Positions 25,040 to 34,962 are shown, counted from the first letter of the stretch. The stretch is 64,000 nt of DNA from Methanocaldococcus lauensis (GCF_902827225.1 NZ_LR792632.1:205030-269029); one strand, 5' to 3'. Made by a program: numbers and translations. The notes: generated by a model not told the origin, from the letters alone.

Positions 25040-27304
25040 TTACAATGTCACATCAATATCTAAGTGTTCAGTTAATTCTTTATATCTGTTTCTTATTGTT
25101 ACTTCTGTTACTCCTGCAACTTCAGCAACTTCTCTTTGAGTTCTTCTACAACCAAGAAGAACACTTGCTATATATATTGCCGCAGCAGCAACTCCTGTAG
25201 GACCTCTACCACTTGTTAATCCTTTTTCAGCAGCTTTTTGCAATATCTGTATTGCCTTGGATTCAACTTCTCCGGGCAAACCAAGTTCAGAGGCAAATCT
25301 TGGAACATAATCGATAGGATTTGTTGGAGTTAATTTTATACCTAATTCTCTTGCTAAAAATCTATATGTTCTACCAATTTCTTTTCTATCTACTCTTGAA
25401 GCTTCAGCGATCTCATCTAATGTTCTTGGTACTCTACATCTTCTACAAGCTGCGTAAATTGCAGCTGCAACTACTCCTTCTATACTTCTACCTCTTATTA
25501 GTCCTTTCTCAACAGCTCCTCTGTAAATTATAGCTGCATTCTCTCTGACGTGTCTTGGCAGTCCAAGTTTTGATGTAATTCTATCTAATTCTGATAAAGC
25601 AAATGCCAAGTTTCTTTCGGAGGCATCACTGACTCTAATTCTTCTCTGCCATTTTCTTAATCTATAGAGCTGAGCTCTTTTATTTGCAGATAAGTCCTTT
25701 CCATAACTATCTTTATTTCTCCAATCAATAACTGTTGATAAACCTTTGTCATGTATTGTGTTGTGTAATACAAATCCACCAAATCCAGCAACGAAGTTTT
25801 CAGCATTAGGCACAGTTAAATCATAAGCATAGTTGCTACTTGGTTGAACTTTATTAATTTCTTTAATCTTTAAGAATACGAAATCAGAGTTCATGAGTTT
25901 TTCGAGTTTTCTATCGTTGTATTTTTTGGCAATTTTCAATGCAAGGTCTCTACTTATTTTATCCCTATCTCTAAATTTCCATTCTCTTCTATACTCATAA
26001 GGAGCCGGAATTAACTCAGAAATTGGAGGTTTTTTGTTTTCTTTCTGATAATTGCTTATGTATCCTAATTTTTCTATGTCTTCTGGATTTGTTATTATTA
26101 GCATATATGATTTAATTCCTCTAATAACCTCTTCTCCATAGTTTGCATTAATTCCTAACTGCAATAGTAAGAATGCTAAATCTTCAATAAGTTCTTTTGA
26201 TGCAGAAACCGCTTTTAACTGAACTGTTGAATACTTCTCATTGATGTATAGATTGCCATCTCCATTGAAGTATCCTATAAGGAAGGCTTTCTTTAAGTTT
26301 GCTGGGAATTTGAATACAATTGGCGGCACTCTTTTGTTCTTTGCTCCACTTTTTATATTTAATTTTTTGAATAATTCAACCAATATTTTGCTGTTTATCT
26401 CAATTTTTACATTTAAGCCCTTATCATAAACGATTGGATTTAAGTTTAAGGATTTGAAGTAATCAACAACTTCTTTTATATACTCTTTCTCATGAGAGCC
26501 AAATGAAAATACAATTTTTCTATCATCATAATGTCCTTCAGCAATGAAATATCCTAATATCTTAGCAAATTCCTCATCTACCTTTATTTTTATATTATTT
26601 AACTTAATCTCAATTTCTTCTTCAACATTTGGCAATTCTTTTGCTAAAACCAGTATATCTCCAACTTTTAGCTCATCAACTCTTATTGGAACAACCTCAT
26701 TATTTTTTATGGTGAAGACACTATGGCTTCCAGTAACTCTAACTTTTTTATTTCCTTCAACAACAATTTCAAACATCTCATTAACTGGATGTCTTGAAAC
26801 CTCTGAAACAGGCATGAATTTTAGTTTATAGCTACTATCAAAGGCAATAACTTCAATTCCTTTACATTTGGCAATCTCTAAAATTTCATCTCTTCTAACA
26901 TTTTCTGCATTTTCAATGATTTTGTCTATAAGTTCTCCAATTTTAACAACTTTTATCTCTCCATTTTCTCTAATTATGATAGGTTCATTATAATCTACAC
27001 TGTAAGTCATTGGAGCTCCAACTCTACATCTCTTAATCTTTTGTTCATGGTCAAATGCTCTCCACTCTGGTCCAATATCAAACAACTTCTCTTTAATAAC
27101 ACATCCACAATTAGCACAAACGATTTCTGCTCTTTCATAATCTATAATAACTTTAGTACTTCCACAAATAGGACATACTATTTCATTATTAGTAAGATTT
27201 TCTTTATTTTCTTTGGAAGTTTCAGATTTTTTAATAATTTTTTTTTCTTCTTTTTTAGTATTTTTATTGCTGTCTACTTTTTCAGAAGTTTTTAATGTTT
27301 CCAT
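25040..27304 (-). CDS. tfb: Transcription factor B interrupted by an in-frame homing intein
   Basis: TFB (TFIIB homolog) recruits RNA polymerase to TATA-bound TBP. Extein parts: zinc ribbon CPICGST...CANCGCVI (residues 44-68) and a B-finger-like stretch ([12 protein letters not shown]), then after the intein two cyclin-like repeats ending in HLDIDVTL. The precursor is 754 residues. Removing the insert (residues 102-515) joins RVGAPMTY to [13 protein letters not shown], leaving a normal TFB of 340 residues. An N-terminal Lys/Glu-rich tail of about 40 residues is longer than in most TFBs. It lies between gar1 and the secretion-motor genes. Confidence 0.97.
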   Translation of the reverse strand: METLKTSEKVDSNKNTKKEEKKIIKKSETSKENKENLTNNEIVCPICGSTKVIIDYERAEIVCANCGCVIKEKLFDIGPEWRAFDHEQKIKRCRVGAPMTYSVDYNEPIIIRENGEIKVVKIGELIDKIIENAENVRRDEILEIAKCKGIEVIAFDSSYKLKFMPVSEVSRHPVNEMFEIVVEGNKKVRVTGSHSVFTIKNNEVVPIRVDELKVGDILVLAKELPNVEEEIEIKLNNIKIKVDEEFAKILGYFIAEGHYDDRKIVFSFGSHEKEYIKEVVDYFKSLNLNPIVYDKGLNVKIEINSKILVELFKKLNIKSGAKNKRVPPIVFKFPANLKKAFLIGYFNGDGNLYINEKYSTVQLKAVSASKELIEDLAFLLLQLGINANYGEEVIRGIKSYMLIITNPEDIEKLGYISNYQKENKKPPISELIPAPYEYRREWKFRDRDKISRDLALKIAKKYNDRKLEKLMNSDFVFLKIKEINKVQPSSNYAYDLTVPNAENFVAGFGGFVLHNTIHDKGLSTVIDWRNKDSYGKDLSANKRAQLYRLRKWQRRIRVSDASERNLAFALSELDRITSKLGLPRHVRENAAIIYRGAVEKGLIRGRSIEGVVAAAIYAACRRCRVPRTLDEIAEASRVDRKEIGRTYRFLARELGIKLTPTNPIDYVPRFASELGLPGEVESKAIQILQKAAEKGLTSGRGPTGVAAAAIYIASVLLGCRRTQREVAEVAGVTEVTIRNRYKELTEHLDIDVTL
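25760..27001 (-). mobile_element. Intein with LAGLIDADG homing endonuclease, inside TFB
   Basis: A 414-residue intein. It begins with Ser (SVDYNEP) after Tyr-101 and ends VLHN before Thr, so splicing uses Ser+1, the terminal His-Asn and a Thr+1. The block B motif TGSHSVF is near residue 191 of the precursor. Two endonuclease motifs lie at about 249-259 ([11 protein letters not shown]) and 341-352 ([11 protein letters not shown]). Both carry the acidic residue expected at the active site, so the endonuclease is probably active. Confidence 0.95.
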
Positions 27305-27322
27305 ATTCCTACACCATTGATT

Positions 27323-27571
27323 TTATTTTTTTCTTTTTTTAGTATTTTTATATTTGGATTTATCGTTTTTAATATATACAATCTCAGGAACTTCAATATC
27401 TTTATTAATAGGGCGTATTTTTATGTAAGGATTAGTAATTGGCCCAAAAATGTCAATAACCTTACCAATTTTTTTATTTTTGTAAGTAACAACTGAATTA
27501 ATTTTTACATTTCTAATGCCTCTTCCTATCAAAAAACCTTTAGGAGTTTTGTGAAGTATTTTTATTTTCAA
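27323..27571 (-). CDS. gar1: H/ACA RNP subunit Gar1
   Basis: An 82-residue beta-barrel protein of the archaeal Gar1 family, part of the RNA-guided pseudouridylation complex. Typical parts are GFLIGRGI, KIGKVIDIFGPITNPYIKIRP, and a lysine-rich tail. It lies just upstream of TFB in the same direction, as is usual in archaea, which supports the call. Confidence 0.88.
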   Translation of the reverse strand: MKIKILHKTPKGFLIGRGIRNVKINSVVTYKNKKIGKVIDIFGPITNPYIKIRPINKDIEVPEIVYIKNDKSKYKNTKKRKK

Positions 27572-27737
27572 ATTACTCCCTCTATATATTTTGATATTTC
27601 TTTATTACAAACATTATATATATAGCTTATATATAGCTTTCGAAAACTTTATATATTAGTATCTTGGAGGGTTATATATACTTAACTGATATATATTTAA
27701 ATATAAAAATGCAAAGATGAATATAATGGTGTAAAAT

Positions 27738-28301
27738 ATGAAAATCTTAGATCTGACTCAGCCATTAATTAACTTTCCATATCCTGGAGATCCCGAATTA
27801 AAAATCACTGAAAAAAAGATGGATGGGTTTATAATATCAGAGATAGTTATGGGTTCTCATCTCTCTACTCATGTGGATTATCCAAAACATATTGGCTTAG
27901 AAAATATAATTTTTTCTAAAGATTTGATAATTGAGGGAATAGGATATTGCATATCTTTGAATGATTTTGAGATAAATAAGTTACCTGTTTGTGATATATT
28001 ACTAATTTATACAGGATTTTCTAAATATTGGGGAAAAGAAGAGTATTTTGAAAAAATTCCAGATATTTATTTTTTAGATGATATTATTAAAAGCAATATA
28101 AAATGTGTTGGTATAGATGCATGCACAATTGGTGGATTTGAGGAGCATAAAAAGCTATTATCTAAGAATATATTAATTATTGAAAATTTAAATGAAAATT
28201 TAAAATTTTTGATTAATAAGGGGTTTTATTTTTTAGGGTTGCCGTTAAAGATATATGATATTGATGCTTCGCCTATAAGATGTATTGCTATTAAGCCATA
28301 A
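27738..28301 (+). CDS. Cyclase-family metal hydrolase (kynurenine-formamidase-like)
   Basis: A 187-residue member of the cyclase/formamidase family. The metal motif is seen as GSHLSTHVDYPKH near residue 39-51 (HxxTHxDxPxH pattern), with DLTQPL at the N-terminus and GIDACTIGG near 126. GGTGTAAAAT precedes the ATG. It lies 169 bases before hmd on the same strand. It may act in the Hmd cofactor pathway or be unrelated; the natural substrate is unknown, and kynurenine is unlikely in this organism. Confidence 0.75.
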   Translation: MKILDLTQPLINFPYPGDPELKITEKKMDGFIISEIVMGSHLSTHVDYPKHIGLENIIFSKDLIIEGIGYCISLNDFEINKLPVCDILLIYTGFSKYWGKEEYFEKIPDIYFLDDIIKSNIKCVGIDACTIGGFEEHKKLLSKNILIIENLNENLKFLINKGFYFLGLPLKIYDIDASPIRCIAIKP

Positions 28302-28390
28302 ATTATTACAATTTGGTATTAATAATTTTATTAACATGTAATATTATTTTTAATTACTATGAATATTATTTTTGAAAAAAAATAGTTAAT

Positions 28391-28400
28391 TTTATATATT
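28391..28400 (+). promoter_or_regulatory. TATA box of hmd
   Basis: TTTATATATT, preceded by an AT-rich element, lies 71 bases before the hmd ATG. Initiation would fall near 28420, leaving a leader of about 50 bases with AGGTGAT at its end. Confidence 0.6.
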
Positions 28401-28470
28401 GCCTCATTATCATTAATTATTAACAGATACTCCCTAATAAAAACCCTGATAAAACTTAATAGGTGATAGA

Positions 28471-29502
28471 ATGAAGATAGCAATACTTGGAGCAGGATGT
28501 TACAGAACTCACGCAGCAGCAGGAATTACAAACTTTATGAGAGCATGTCAAGTTGCTAAGGAAGTAGGTAAACCAGAGATTGCATTAACCCACTCATCAA
28601 TAACCTATGGAGCAGAGTTATTACACTTAATTCCAGAAGTTGATGAAGTTATTGTTTCAGATCCATGCTTTGCAGAAGAGCCAGGATTAGTTGTTATTGA
28701 CGAATTTGATCCTAAAGAAGTTATGGAAGCACACTTAAGTGGTAATCCAGAAAGTATAATGCCAAAAATTAGAGAAGTAGTTAAAGCAAAAGCAAAAGAA
28801 TTGCCAAAACCACCAAAGGCATGTATCCATTTAGTCCATCCAGAAGATGTAGGTTTAAAAGTAACAGCAGATGATAGAGAGGCTGTAGCTGATGCAGACA
28901 TAGTTATAACATGGTTACCAAAAGGAAATAAACAACCAGAAATTATTAAGAAATTTGCTGATGCTATTCCAGAAGGAGCTATTGTAACTCACGCATGTAC
29001 AATTCCTACAACAAAATTCGCTAAAATATTCAAAGACTTAGGAAGAGATGACTTAAACATAACTTCATACCACCCAGGATGTGTCCCAGAAATGAAAGGT
29101 CAAGTTTATATCGCTGAAGGTTATGCAAGTGAAGAGGCAATTAATAAATTATACGAAATAGGTAAAAAAGCAAGAGGACAGGCATTTAAGATGCCTGCAA
29201 ACTTAATAGGTCCAGTATGTGACATGTGTTCAGCAGTTACAGCAACAGTCTATGCTGGTTTATTGGCTTACAGAGAAGCAGTAACAAAGATTTTAGGAGC
29301 TCCAGCAGACTTCGCTCAAATGATGGCAGACGAGGCTTTAACTCAAATACACAACTTAATGAAAGAAAAAGGAATTGCAAACATGGAAGAAGCTTTAGAC
29401 CCAGCTGCATTATTAGGAACAGCTGACAGTATGTGCTTTGGTCCATTAGCAGATATTTTACCAACTGCATTGAAAGTATTAGAGAAATACAAAAAAGAGT
29501 AA
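28471..29502 (+). CDS. hmd: H2-forming methylenetetrahydromethanopterin dehydrogenase ([Fe]-hydrogenase)
   Basis: Hmd reduces methenyl-H4MPT with H2 using the iron-guanylylpyridinol cofactor, a step of methanogenesis from CO2 in the cytoplasm. The 343-residue protein begins with a Rossmann-type MKIAILGAGCYRTH. The iron ligand cysteine is in VTHACTIPTTKF near residue 176. The C-terminal dimerisation domain includes PANLIGPVCDMCSAV. Codon use is rich in the preferred codons of highly expressed genes (few rare codons, many GGA/CCA). Its own strong promoter precedes it; cofactor genes hcgA and hcgG follow. Confidence 0.98.
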   Translation: MKIAILGAGCYRTHAAAGITNFMRACQVAKEVGKPEIALTHSSITYGAELLHLIPEVDEVIVSDPCFAEEPGLVVIDEFDPKEVMEAHLSGNPESIMPKIREVVKAKAKELPKPPKACIHLVHPEDVGLKVTADDREAVADADIVITWLPKGNKQPEIIKKFADAIPEGAIVTHACTIPTTKFAKIFKDLGRDDLNITSYHPGCVPEMKGQVYIAEGYASEEAINKLYEIGKKARGQAFKMPANLIGPVCDMCSAVTATVYAGLLAYREAVTKILGAPADFAQMMADEALTQIHNLMKEKGIANMEEALDPAALLGTADSMCFGPLADILPTALKVLEKYKKE

Positions 29503-29540
29503 ATAAAATAATTATTGTTAATTTTTTACATTAATAAATT

Positions 29541-29554
29541 TATTTTTTTATTTT
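29541..29554 (+). terminator. T-rich tract after hmd
   Basis: TATTTTTTTATTTT follows the hmd stop by 40 bases and may reduce read-through into hcgA. Confidence 0.4.
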
Positions 29555-29633
29555 GTGTGAAATATTTATTAATTTAAAGATTTTAAGTTATATTTTAAAT
29601 TATGCACATTATTTTTCTGAAAATGGTGGTTTA

Positions 29634-30707
29634 ATGGTATTTGAAAAGATATATGAGAATTTTAAAGAATTAAAAGAGGGGAATAAAAAAATAATTAAAG
29701 AGGGCTTAATTGATAAAGATGAAGCATTGAAATTATTTAAAATAGATAAATGGAGGGATTATTTAAAATTATTTGACATTGCCTCACGAGTTAGAGATTA
29801 TTTTAAAAAAGAGATTGAGATTACATCAACAATTCACATAACTAACATTTGTAAAGTTAATCCAAAATGTCTATACTGTGGATTTGCCGCTGGGACATCA
29901 AAAGAGGGATACTATAAACCATTTAGGTTGAGTGATGAAGAAATTAAAAAATCGGCAATAGCTATTGAGGAAAGTGGAATTTATAGAGTTAGTTGTTCTT
30001 CTGCACATGGTTATGAAGGGAAAGAAGTTTTAAGAGCTTTAAAGATAGTTAAAGAAAATACCAACTTGGAAGTTTTGATAAATGCAGGGGCAGATTTAAC
30101 TGAAAAATCTATAAAGGATCTTAAAAAATATGGCATTGATACAATATGTTGTAATTTAGAAACTATAAATGAAAATCTCTTTAAAAAAGTAAAACCAGGA
30201 GAGGAATTGGAGGATAGAATAAGAGTTTGTAAATTGGTTAATAAATATAATATAGAGTTATCGTCTGGTTTATTAATAGGGATTGGAGAGAGTTATGAGG
30301 ACAGAGTAGAGCATTTATTTTATTTAAAAAATGAGTTAAATGTTGGAGAAATTCCAATAATGGGCTTCAATCCTTACAAAGGAACTCCAATGGAGAATCA
30401 TCCAAGATGTTCTGCATTAGAACAGGCAAAAACTATAGCAATAACAAGATTGTTATTTCCAAATATAAGAATAACTTCACCAACACCAACAATTGGGGCT
30501 GAATTAGTTCAATTTGCTTTATTGGGAGGAGCGAGTAATGTGGCAACAGTAATTCCAAGAAATCATCCTATAAACATTAAAGGTGTTGGAAATCCAAAAA
30601 CTGGGAATTTAGAGGAGGTTGTTAAGTTAATAAAAGAATTAGGGGTAAAACCAAAATTGGATTGGAAGAAATATGAGGAATATTTAGAGAAATATGGAAA
30701 TAAATGA
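29634..30707 (+). CDS. hcgA: HcgA, radical SAM enzyme of FeGP cofactor synthesis
   Basis: A 357-residue radical SAM protein related to biotin synthase and HydE. Its cluster motif is the unusual C-x5-C-x2-C (CKVNPKCLYC, near residue 72-81), the mark of HcgA. Other features: GFAAGTSKEGYYKPFRLS, SCSSAHGYEGKEV and INAGADLTEKS. It helps build the pyridinol part of the Hmd cofactor. GGTGG before the ATG at 29634 decides the start; an in-frame GTG at 29553 has no ribosome site. It stands downstream of hmd. Confidence 0.92.
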   Translation: MVFEKIYENFKELKEGNKKIIKEGLIDKDEALKLFKIDKWRDYLKLFDIASRVRDYFKKEIEITSTIHITNICKVNPKCLYCGFAAGTSKEGYYKPFRLSDEEIKKSAIAIEESGIYRVSCSSAHGYEGKEVLRALKIVKENTNLEVLINAGADLTEKSIKDLKKYGIDTICCNLETINENLFKKVKPGEELEDRIRVCKLVNKYNIELSSGLLIGIGESYEDRVEHLFYLKNELNVGEIPIMGFNPYKGTPMENHPRCSALEQAKTIAITRLLFPNIRITSPTPTIGAELVQFALLGGASNVATVIPRNHPINIKGVGNPKTGNLEEVVKLIKELGVKPKLDWKKYEEYLEKYGNK

Positions 30708-30717
30708 TAGTGGAAAT

Positions 30718-31314
30718 ATGAAAATTGGAATTACTAAAATGTATGAAGAAATATCTGAATTGATCGGCTTAAAAGATTATAAAATTGTTAATCCTTACAA
30801 TGAGAAAGTAGATTGCGACTTATTAATTATATCTAAGGGATACAAAGATAAAGTTAAGAGATTAAATCCTAATTCAGAAATTTTTGAAGTTAAGTCAGCC
30901 ACTTTTAGAGATTTAATTGAAACCCTTGAGGATATAAAAAAATTAAAAATTGGTGATGAGAATAAGATAAATTACTCAATTAAACTTCTAAAATACAAAG
31001 AAAAGAAAATAAAAGAATTGGCAAAGAATTTATTAAAAGATTTAAATGTGGAGGTTAATCCAATAACAGAGTTCGTTAAAAAAATTGTAGAAGATTTAAA
31101 TTTGAAAATATCTGAAAATGGAGTTTTAATAGTCCCAGACTACTTTTTAAAAAATCAAAATTATAAGAATAATAAAAATAATGCAAAAGTCATAATTTTA
31201 AAAACTCATAATTATAACTTGAGATTAATAGAAAGAATTGAAGATAGATATTTGCAAATTATACAAAAGTTGAGGGATTTTCATGAGAGAACTTATCAAA
31301 GACGCAGTAAATGA
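30718..31314 (+). CDS. Unknown hcg-cluster protein between hcgA and hcgG
   Basis: A 198-residue soluble protein rich in lysine and asparagine. AGTGGA before the ATG at 30718 supports this start; an in-frame ATG at 30694 lies within hcgA. No cysteine cluster, nucleotide motif or membrane segment is visible. An alpha/beta N-terminal part (VDCDLLIISKGYKDKV) is followed by long helices. Its 3' end overlaps hcgG by 32 bases, so the three genes are tightly coupled. Position suggests a role in making or inserting the FeGP cofactor, but nothing in the sequence tells the reaction. Confidence 0.75.
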   Translation: MKIGITKMYEEISELIGLKDYKIVNPYNEKVDCDLLIISKGYKDKVKRLNPNSEIFEVKSATFRDLIETLEDIKKLKIGDENKINYSIKLLKYKEKKIKELAKNLLKDLNVEVNPITEFVKKIVEDLNLKISENGVLIVPDYFLKNQNYKNNKNNAKVIILKTHNYNLRLIERIEDRYLQIIQKLRDFHERTYQRRSK

Positions 31315-32806
31315 TTTAAATTCAGCATTAGAGTTAAGAAAATTAGTTATAAAAAAATTAATGGAGAAAAAATTAAAAGAAAGTGACATAATTGAGATTG
31401 TTGATGCAGTTGATGATTTATCTTTAAATGAGATTCAAAAATTGGGAAGTAACTTAAGAAAATTTCCTATGGGATGTGATTTGATTGAGGTAGCTGTAGG
31501 GGCATGTGCTTCATCTCTAACATTAACTCAATTCATAGAGAACTGTATCTTAACTGACTATATGGGATTACCTCTACATGTTTGTGCTTATGCGTTGGCT
31601 GATATTGGTGAGAAAGAGGGGATTACACCATTAGAGGTTTTAAAAAAGGTTTATGAAACTGTTGATGTTCCATTAGATTTGGATCACTTTGGTAAATATG
31701 GACCTATGAGATTTCCAAGGGAGATAACTCACTGTATGGGGGAGTGTTACTACAATGGCCCACCATATAAAGGATGTCCAAGAGGAAGGATACACAAGAG
31801 GTTAATTGATAAAGAAAAACTATATGCTCATGAATTTGAAGATTGGATAAAGTTAGTTTCAACTGTATGTATAAATGTAGTTGAAGAGCAAGGAGGAGAA
31901 GAGCATGCAGCCCCATTAGAGGAGATGGCTATCGTTGCAGAGGCGGCAAAAAAATATGGAAAAGGGTTGGAGGGAATTTTTCATGTTGGAGATGGGTATG
32001 ATGATTTAATATCCGGATTAAAAGCATGCATTGACTTAGATGTAGATGTTTTAGTTATAGAAGGGGCTCCATTTAATAGGGCTAAGGATAGATTAAAGGC
32101 ATTTGCTAAGGCGATAGCAGTTTCGAGGATTTTAGTTAAGGGAGGAGTTGTTGCCACTAATGGGGCTTATGAGGACGAATGTAGAATTGGTTTAAGAAGT
32201 GGGCTTAATGTAATTATAAGTGGATTTAGTGGAAACCACCACGGTTATATGTGCGGCTATTCTCCTAAAACAGCGAAGAGGGGTAATTTTGGTTTGCCGA
32301 GAGTTATGAGAATAATTAAAGAAGAATTAAAAAATATAAATGATGTGAATTTAATAAATAAAAATGACTTAATTGCCATAGCAAGGAGTAGCAAGTTTTT
32401 AGGCAATGTTATATATCCAGAAATGTTTGGGGGTATGTTTATTGGAGATGCTCATTGGGTTGCAGTTAAAAACAGCAAACTGCATGATAAAGTTAAAATA
32501 AGAAAAAATTTGGAAGATGTTGAAAAAGAGTATAATGGAGAAAAGTTGGGATTATTGGGTGGAAGATACATAGCATGGGGTATTGTAAAAAGAACGATGC
32601 CAGAGGAAGTTTATGTTAGCGATGCAAATAAGTGGGTTGAGGAGGCAACAGTTAAAATATTAAATGAATTTGGAATAAATGCCTATAAATGCAATGGTAA
32701 TGATAATGAAGTTGTTAAAAATGCAGACAAAACATATATATGTTCTATGATTCCTGAGATAATTTTGAAGATAAAGAATAAAGTTAATGCAGAGAGCTTT
32801 ATTTAA
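31283..32806 (+). CDS. hcgG: HcgG, FeGP cofactor biosynthesis protein
   Basis: A 507-residue protein fitting HcgG of the Hmd cofactor cluster. Visible landmarks: GCDLIEVAVGACASSLT, HVCAYALADIGEKEGI, the cysteine-rich HCMGECYYNGPPYKGCPRG near 147-166, GIFHVGDGYDDLISGLKAC, and GNHHGYMCGYSPKTAKRGNFG. Genetic context (hmd, hcgA, unknown, hcgG) matches that known in Methanocaldococcus. Its exact reaction was long unknown; work on the cluster links HcgG to forming the iron's CO or acyl ligands. It ends the operon; a convergent DUF166 gene follows after 22 bases. Confidence 0.9.
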   Translation: MRELIKDAVNDLNSALELRKLVIKKLMEKKLKESDIIEIVDAVDDLSLNEIQKLGSNLRKFPMGCDLIEVAVGACASSLTLTQFIENCILTDYMGLPLHVCAYALADIGEKEGITPLEVLKKVYETVDVPLDLDHFGKYGPMRFPREITHCMGECYYNGPPYKGCPRGRIHKRLIDKEKLYAHEFEDWIKLVSTVCINVVEEQGGEEHAAPLEEMAIVAEAAKKYGKGLEGIFHVGDGYDDLISGLKACIDLDVDVLVIEGAPFNRAKDRLKAFAKAIAVSRILVKGGVVATNGAYEDECRIGLRSGLNVIISGFSGNHHGYMCGYSPKTAKRGNFGLPRVMRIIKEELKNINDVNLINKNDLIAIARSSKFLGNVIYPEMFGGMFIGDAHWVAVKNSKLHDKVKIRKNLEDVEKEYNGEKLGLLGGRYIAWGIVKRTMPEEVYVSDANKWVEEATVKILNEFGINAYKCNGNDNEVVKNADKTYICSMIPEIILKIKNKVNAESFI

Positions 32807-32828
32807 ATCTTTATTATTTAGAAAAATC

Positions 32829-33518
32829 TTAGATTATTTTTATGCCATTTAACACAGCCTTTCTGTGAATCTCCAAAGCCATCTGTTTTTTACACTCTTT
32901 TTTGAATAATTTTATTTTTCCAGCAACGCAAGGGTATCTTTGTATAAACATTGCAGATTTCCTGCTTAGCTCTTCTATATCTCTTGCATCAAGTCCTTTC
33001 ATCAACTTAGCCATAAATAAAGTTGAGCCACATATAGATGTTCTAATAACTTTAACTTCTTCAACTTTATTATTTTTTATATATACTTCAACCTTTGGAG
33101 AGCCAAATTCTTCTAAGAACTCTTTTAATTTTGGATATTTGTTTATTAAATCTCCAACCATGTTTTCATCTAACAGGCACATCTCTTCTGGACATATAGC
33201 GTCAAATTTACATAATTCTTTTTTCTGCCCCTCACCACTACAGGTAGCAACAATTATAGCAATGTTTGGATTCTTTTCTCTTGCATTTCTACAAACTTCA
33301 TAAGTATTGTCAGGATGTTGAGTATAAACAAGTAAAATATCTGCTTCTTTGAATTTTTCTATTAACTCTTCAGGAAGTTCTATTTCATCTACTATTATAT
33401 CTTGTGGTTTTTCTATTTTATATATTCCTATAAACTTATTTTTCTTCCCAAATGAATTTACAGTTCCTTGGATTCTATATCCATACACTCCGTCAGTTAC
33501 TACCAATATTTTTGCCAT
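32829..33518 (-). CDS. DUF166 family protein (paralog 2)
   Basis: A 229-residue DUF166 protein, paralog of the gene at 8336. An N-terminal Rossmann-like strand ([20 protein letters not shown]) is followed by [28 protein letters not shown] near 110-135, with several cysteines. The family C-terminus is [16 protein letters not shown] and [10 protein letters not shown]. It lacks the CX2CX2CX2C of the first paralog but has its own cysteine-rich middle. Once annotated as putative thymidylate synthase; the sequence gives no support for that reaction. Confidence 0.75.
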   Translation of the reverse strand: MAKILVVTDGVYGYRIQGTVNSFGKKNKFIGIYKIEKPQDIIVDEIELPEELIEKFKEADILLVYTQHPDNTYEVCRNAREKNPNIAIIVATCSGEGQKKELCKFDAICPEEMCLLDENMVGDLINKYPKLKEFLEEFGSPKVEVYIKNNKVEEVKVIRTSICGSTLFMAKLMKGLDARDIEELSRKSAMFIQRYPCVAGKIKLFKKECKKQMALEIHRKAVLNGIKII

Positions 33519-33714
33519 ATTATTACCATAATAAGTTTTTTTAATACTAAATTCAAAATATATAATTGTATTTAAAGGTATTTAAACCTTTTGATATATT
33601 GATTAATTTTAATATATTTTAAATAAATTTAAATACATAAATTTATGTAAAATTTGAATTGAACTTTTTAGAATAATTTTGAATATGAGCCTTTTTGTAA
33701 AAGAATATACAGTC

Positions 33715-34383
33715 TTATATATGTGCTTTAATCATACTTAAAAATTCATCAACTTTTTTAAAATCTTTTTTTCCCCCATATTTTTCTAATGAAGAAGATA
33801 CATCTATGGCATAGGGTTTAACTGTTTTTATAGCATCTAATACATTGTCTTTGTTTAAACCTCCTGCTAAGATTAATGGTTTTTTTAAGGAGTCCCTCAA
33901 CTTCTTAGACACTGCCCAGTTGTGAGTTTTTCCCTCAAATTTTACATTTTCTATTTTTGTATCTACTAAAATTGCATCTACATATTTTTCATAATCTTTA
34001 GCAATGCTTAATAAATATTTAAATTCAATTTCTTCGTCTTTTGGGATATGAATGACTTTAATTATATATGAATCTAATATACTATTATTTTTTAAATTTC
34101 TAAGCTCTTTAACAAATTCTAAACTTTCAAAACCGTGTAGTTGTATAGCATCTGGTTTTAAAGCATCATATACTTCTAATACTTCTTTTATATCATTTGG
34201 CATTAATACAGAAACTAAAGATGTAAATGGAGCCATATATTTCTTTAATTCTATAGCTTTATCTAAGGATATTTTTCTTGGAGTTTTTACAGGAACATCT
34301 ATTATAACTCCAACTGCATGAACTTTTTTTGATATATACTCCATATCTTCTTTGTTTGTAATTCCACAAATTTTTACTTTCAC
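33715..34383 (-). CDS. trpF: Phosphoribosylanthranilate isomerase
   Basis: TrpF, a TIM-barrel enzyme of tryptophan synthesis. Motifs: VKICGITNKEDME at the N-terminus, with the catalytic Cys; DAIQLHGFES near 80; DAILVDTKI near 140 with the catalytic Asp; PLILAGGLNKDNV and AIDVSSSLEKYGGKKD at the C-terminal phosphate site. The start is likely GTG 34383, with GGTGAAT upstream; TTG 34386 is adjacent. Length of 222 residues is normal. It stands alone, apart from other trp genes. Confidence 0.95.
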   Translation of the reverse strand: MKVKICGITNKEDMEYISKKVHAVGVIIDVPVKTPRKISLDKAIELKKYMAPFTSLVSVLMPNDIKEVLEVYDALKPDAIQLHGFESLEFVKELRNLKNNSILDSYIIKVIHIPKDEEIEFKYLLSIAKDYEKYVDAILVDTKIENVKFEGKTHNWAVSKKLRDSLKKPLILAGGLNKDNVLDAIKTVKPYAIDVSSSLEKYGGKKDFKKVDEFLSMIKAHI

Positions 34384-34425
34384 CAAAAGGATTCACCATA
34401 AATAAATTTTAAAAATTATTTATTA

Positions 34426-34962
34426 TCATTTGAAACTAACTATTTTTTTTATATTCTTACACTTTTTGTAGTTTATTTGGCTATTATTTTTAATTTTAGG
34501 AATATTTTCATTAGTAACTTCATTAATTATTTTTAGTAAATAATCTACGAGTTCCCTTAAGGTAGAAATAATTTCAGGAGTAATATGTATAATATCTTCG
34601 TCAGATATCAATCCGATAATTTTTCCTTCTTCATCAACTATATACAATTCATTAGTTTTATGCTTACTCATAATTTTTAATGCTTCGTCAATAGTAGTAT
34701 TTGAAGAGATGGTTATTAATTTATCTGATGATATGTCTTCAACTTTTATTTTGCCAGGATGTAGTTTTTTAATTAATACTTTATTTATTATGTCTCTATC
34801 TGTAGCAACTTCAATTTTTTCATAGTTTAATTTATGAGTTAATACAAGAACAGAATGAATATTTTCCTTAACCATGAGTTTAGCAACATCATAAACTGAT
34901 ATATTTCCACCAACAACTATAGGTTTTTTCATTAAAACTAAAACTGGAATATCTCCAATCAT
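34426..34962 (-). CDS. CBS-domain pair protein
   Basis: A 178-residue protein made of two CBS domains. The first half has SVYDVAKLMVKENIHSVLVL and DRDIINKVLIKK. The second has TISSNTTIDEALKIMSKHKTNELYIVDEEGKIIGLISDEDI. The pair usually binds adenosine nucleotides and regulates a partner. GGGGAA before the ATG at 34962 favours this start over 34989. A lysine-rich tail follows. It is divergent from ftsZ across an AT-rich spacer. The partner is unknown. Confidence 0.85.
   Translation of the reverse strand: MIGDIPVLVLMKKPIVVGGNISVYDVAKLMVKENIHSVLVLTHKLNYEKIEVATDRDIINKVLIKKLHPGKIKVEDISSDKLITISSNTTIDEALKIMSKHKTNELYIVDEEGKIIGLISDEDIIHITPEIISTLRELVDYLLKIINEVTNENIPKIKNNSQINYKKCKNIKKIVSFK

Noticed and set aside
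32829-33518. Thymidylate synthase function for the DUF166 genes
   Set aside because: No catalytic Cys-His or dUMP-binding pattern of either known thymidylate synthase class is visible; the old label is not supported.
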